Source: Candidatus Hydrogenedentota bacterium
GTDB lineage: Bacteria; Hydrogenedentota; Hydrogenedentia; Hydrogenedentales; SLHB01
NCBI GenBank assembly: GCA_023384315.1
Contig: JAHDWY010000338.1
Span: 1 to 5,674, forward strand
Direction: 5' to 3'
Length of the DNA stretch: 5,674 nt
Shown in pieces: positions 4,454 through 5,674 of the stretch. The notes under the pieces were generated by a model, which did not search any database, was not told the origin of the DNA, and worked only from the letters and a program-made list of their open reading frames with translations. Numbering within the stretch: position 1 is the stretch's first letter; each line of letters begins with the position of its first letter. The position numbers were made by a program, and so were the translations under genes.

Positions 4454-5674
4454 ATGGGAATGACCCTGACCAGGTTGAGCGAAATGCAGAAGCACGCACT
4501 CGTCGTACTGCTGTATGTGTCGGCGTTCATACCGTTGGACGCGGCGACTCGGACTATCCAATCCCCGCAAGGCGTTGTACCGTGGTATCCGCCCGTTGCA
4601 CTCACTGTCGTGTTGTTCGTGGCGTTCGGTACGCGGTTGCGGCGTGTGTCACGATCGCCGTGTGCAATTACCTCGTCTGGGACTTTCCTCCCGGACCACT
4701 CCATCTTGGTCCGCTGGTGCTTTCCTTCGCCTCCGTCTCGTTGTATTGCACGGCGGCTGCGTGGTTGCGCCACGGTGCGCGCATCCAAACCGACCTGGCC
4801 CGATTGCGCGACGCGGCCTGGTTCGTCATGACGATTGCTCCGGCATCGATCGCGGCGGGATTCGCGTTTGCAACGTACCTCTATTGCACCGGCGCAGTTG
4901 GCCGCGGGGCATACCTGGTGACAGCCCGGGACTTTGCCCTGGGCGATGTCGTGGGGATTTTCACCCTGGCGCCTGCCCTGTTTCTTGTGATTCGATTGCT
5001 TTGCCCTGTGGACCCGGACGCAGCCGGCGGGGTTGCAGGTTCTGGCCGGCGTGGGTTGCAGTTGAGCATGGGGTCCTGGAACCAACGCCACGTTCTCGAA
5101 ATCGCGGCCTGGGTGGCGGTGCTTATGTTTTCGCTTTGGATCGCGCTGGACGAGCGCACCGATCCCTCGGGCAGCCGGTTGTACCTGACGTTCATCCCGT
5201 TGATTTGGGCCGCCCTCCGCTTGGGAAACCGGGGAAGTGCGGCGGCGGTGTTGCTCATTGCCTGCTTAACGGCTGGCGCGATTGTGGCTCAAGGGTACCG
5301 GGCGGACGTGGCGGAGATGCAACTGTTTCTGCTCGCGCTGGCGTTGACGGGGCTGTCGCTGGGGGCCGCGGTAACGGACCACAAGAAAGCCCATGATATG
5401 TGGCGGCGGTCCGAGTTTATCGCGAACGCACTCGGCGAACAGATGGCTCTGGTTGACCGGGAGTACCGATACGAGGCGGTTAACGATGCGTTCTGCCGCG
5501 TACACGGTCTGGATCGAAGCGCGATTATCGGGCAACCGGTCGCGCGCATCTGGGGAGAAACGCCCTACGAGTTTACCATCCGCGAGTACTTGTCGCGCTG
5601 TTTCGAGGGGCGATCGGAAGTCACGGAGGGCTGGTACGAAACGGCCGGGCTCGGGCGCCGCTATTTCCGGTTCG
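4454..5674 (+). CDS. MASE1-PAS membrane sensor protein, apparent frameshift, 3' end beyond window
   Basis: The N-terminal part is a MASE1 integral-membrane sensor domain. The first helices are in the frame of ATG 4454 (HALVVLLYVSAFIPL, then VPWYPPVALTVVLFVAFG). From about 4630 the protein continues in another frame (YAVAACVTIAVCNYLVW) with further helices. MASE1 landmarks are FALGDVVGIFTLAPALFLV and YLTFIPLIWAALRLGNRGS. A short linker leads to a PAS domain from about 5419 (SEFIANALGEQMALVD, AVNDAFCRVHGLD, IIGQPVARIWG), cut by the window edge. About 405 residues are visible. MASE1-PAS proteins usually end in a histidine kinase, GGDEF or similar output, which is not visible here. Start options are ATG 4454, ATG 4460 and ATG 4484; the last has the best ribosome site (AGGTTGAG) and puts the first helix at the N-terminus. 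If the frameshift is real, the N-terminal helices are lost, or translation would have to begin inside the second frame (for example GTG 4582 or GTG 4660). Confidence 0.8.

Noticed and set aside
4515..5396. 293-residue plus-strand open frame over the sensor gene
   Set aside because: It is the third frame across the MASE1 region, rich in Gly and Arg with no MASE1 or PAS motifs; the true protein uses the two other frames.

Overview
The window is GC-rich bacterial DNA built around a ferrous iron uptake (Feo) operon. The operon reads leftward on the minus strand and is divergent from a membrane sensor gene that runs off the right edge. The taxon cannot be fixed from sequence alone. A GC-rich, probably Gram-negative bacterium living at least part of the time without oxygen is a reasonable inference, because Feo imports Fe(II).

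Minus strand, in transcription order: a DtxR/MntR-type metal-dependent repressor with a cysteine-rich tail (3943-3359); two separate FeoA-type SH3 proteins (3258-2965 and 2915-2691); FeoB, a 745-residue G-protein-coupled Fe(II) permease (2679-442); and a 45-residue FeoB-associated Cys-rich membrane protein (445-308), whose start codon overlaps the feoB stop. A near-consensus sigma-70 promoter (TTGACA, 18-base spacer, TATAAT) lies upstream of the regulator. An imperfect dyad just downstream of its -10 box is the likely operator. The simplest reading is an autoregulated iron-responsive operon: the repressor senses metal, FeoB imports Fe(II), the FeoA proteins act at the cytosolic face of FeoB, and the small Cys-rich protein may help receive or hand over iron.

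Positions 3944-4453 form the divergent intergenic region. It holds the feo promoter and operator, two inverted-repeat structures of unknown role, and a second promoter-like site (-10 TATAAT at 4287-4292) embedded in a 31-base AT-rich palindrome facing the sensor gene. Both dyads share a CAT-N9-ATG core, so common control is possible but unproven.

Plus strand from about 4454 or 4484 to the edge: a MASE1 membrane sensor domain followed by the start of a PAS domain. The gene changes reading frame near 4622-4632. The change fits loss of one 7-base repeat unit, or an assembly error. The output domain lies outside the window.

Positions 1-307, downstream of the operon, show no convincing gene and no clear terminator. 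The points most worth a second look are the Cys cluster on the iron regulator, the two promoter dyads, the frameshift, and the paired hairpins between the regulator and the first feoA.
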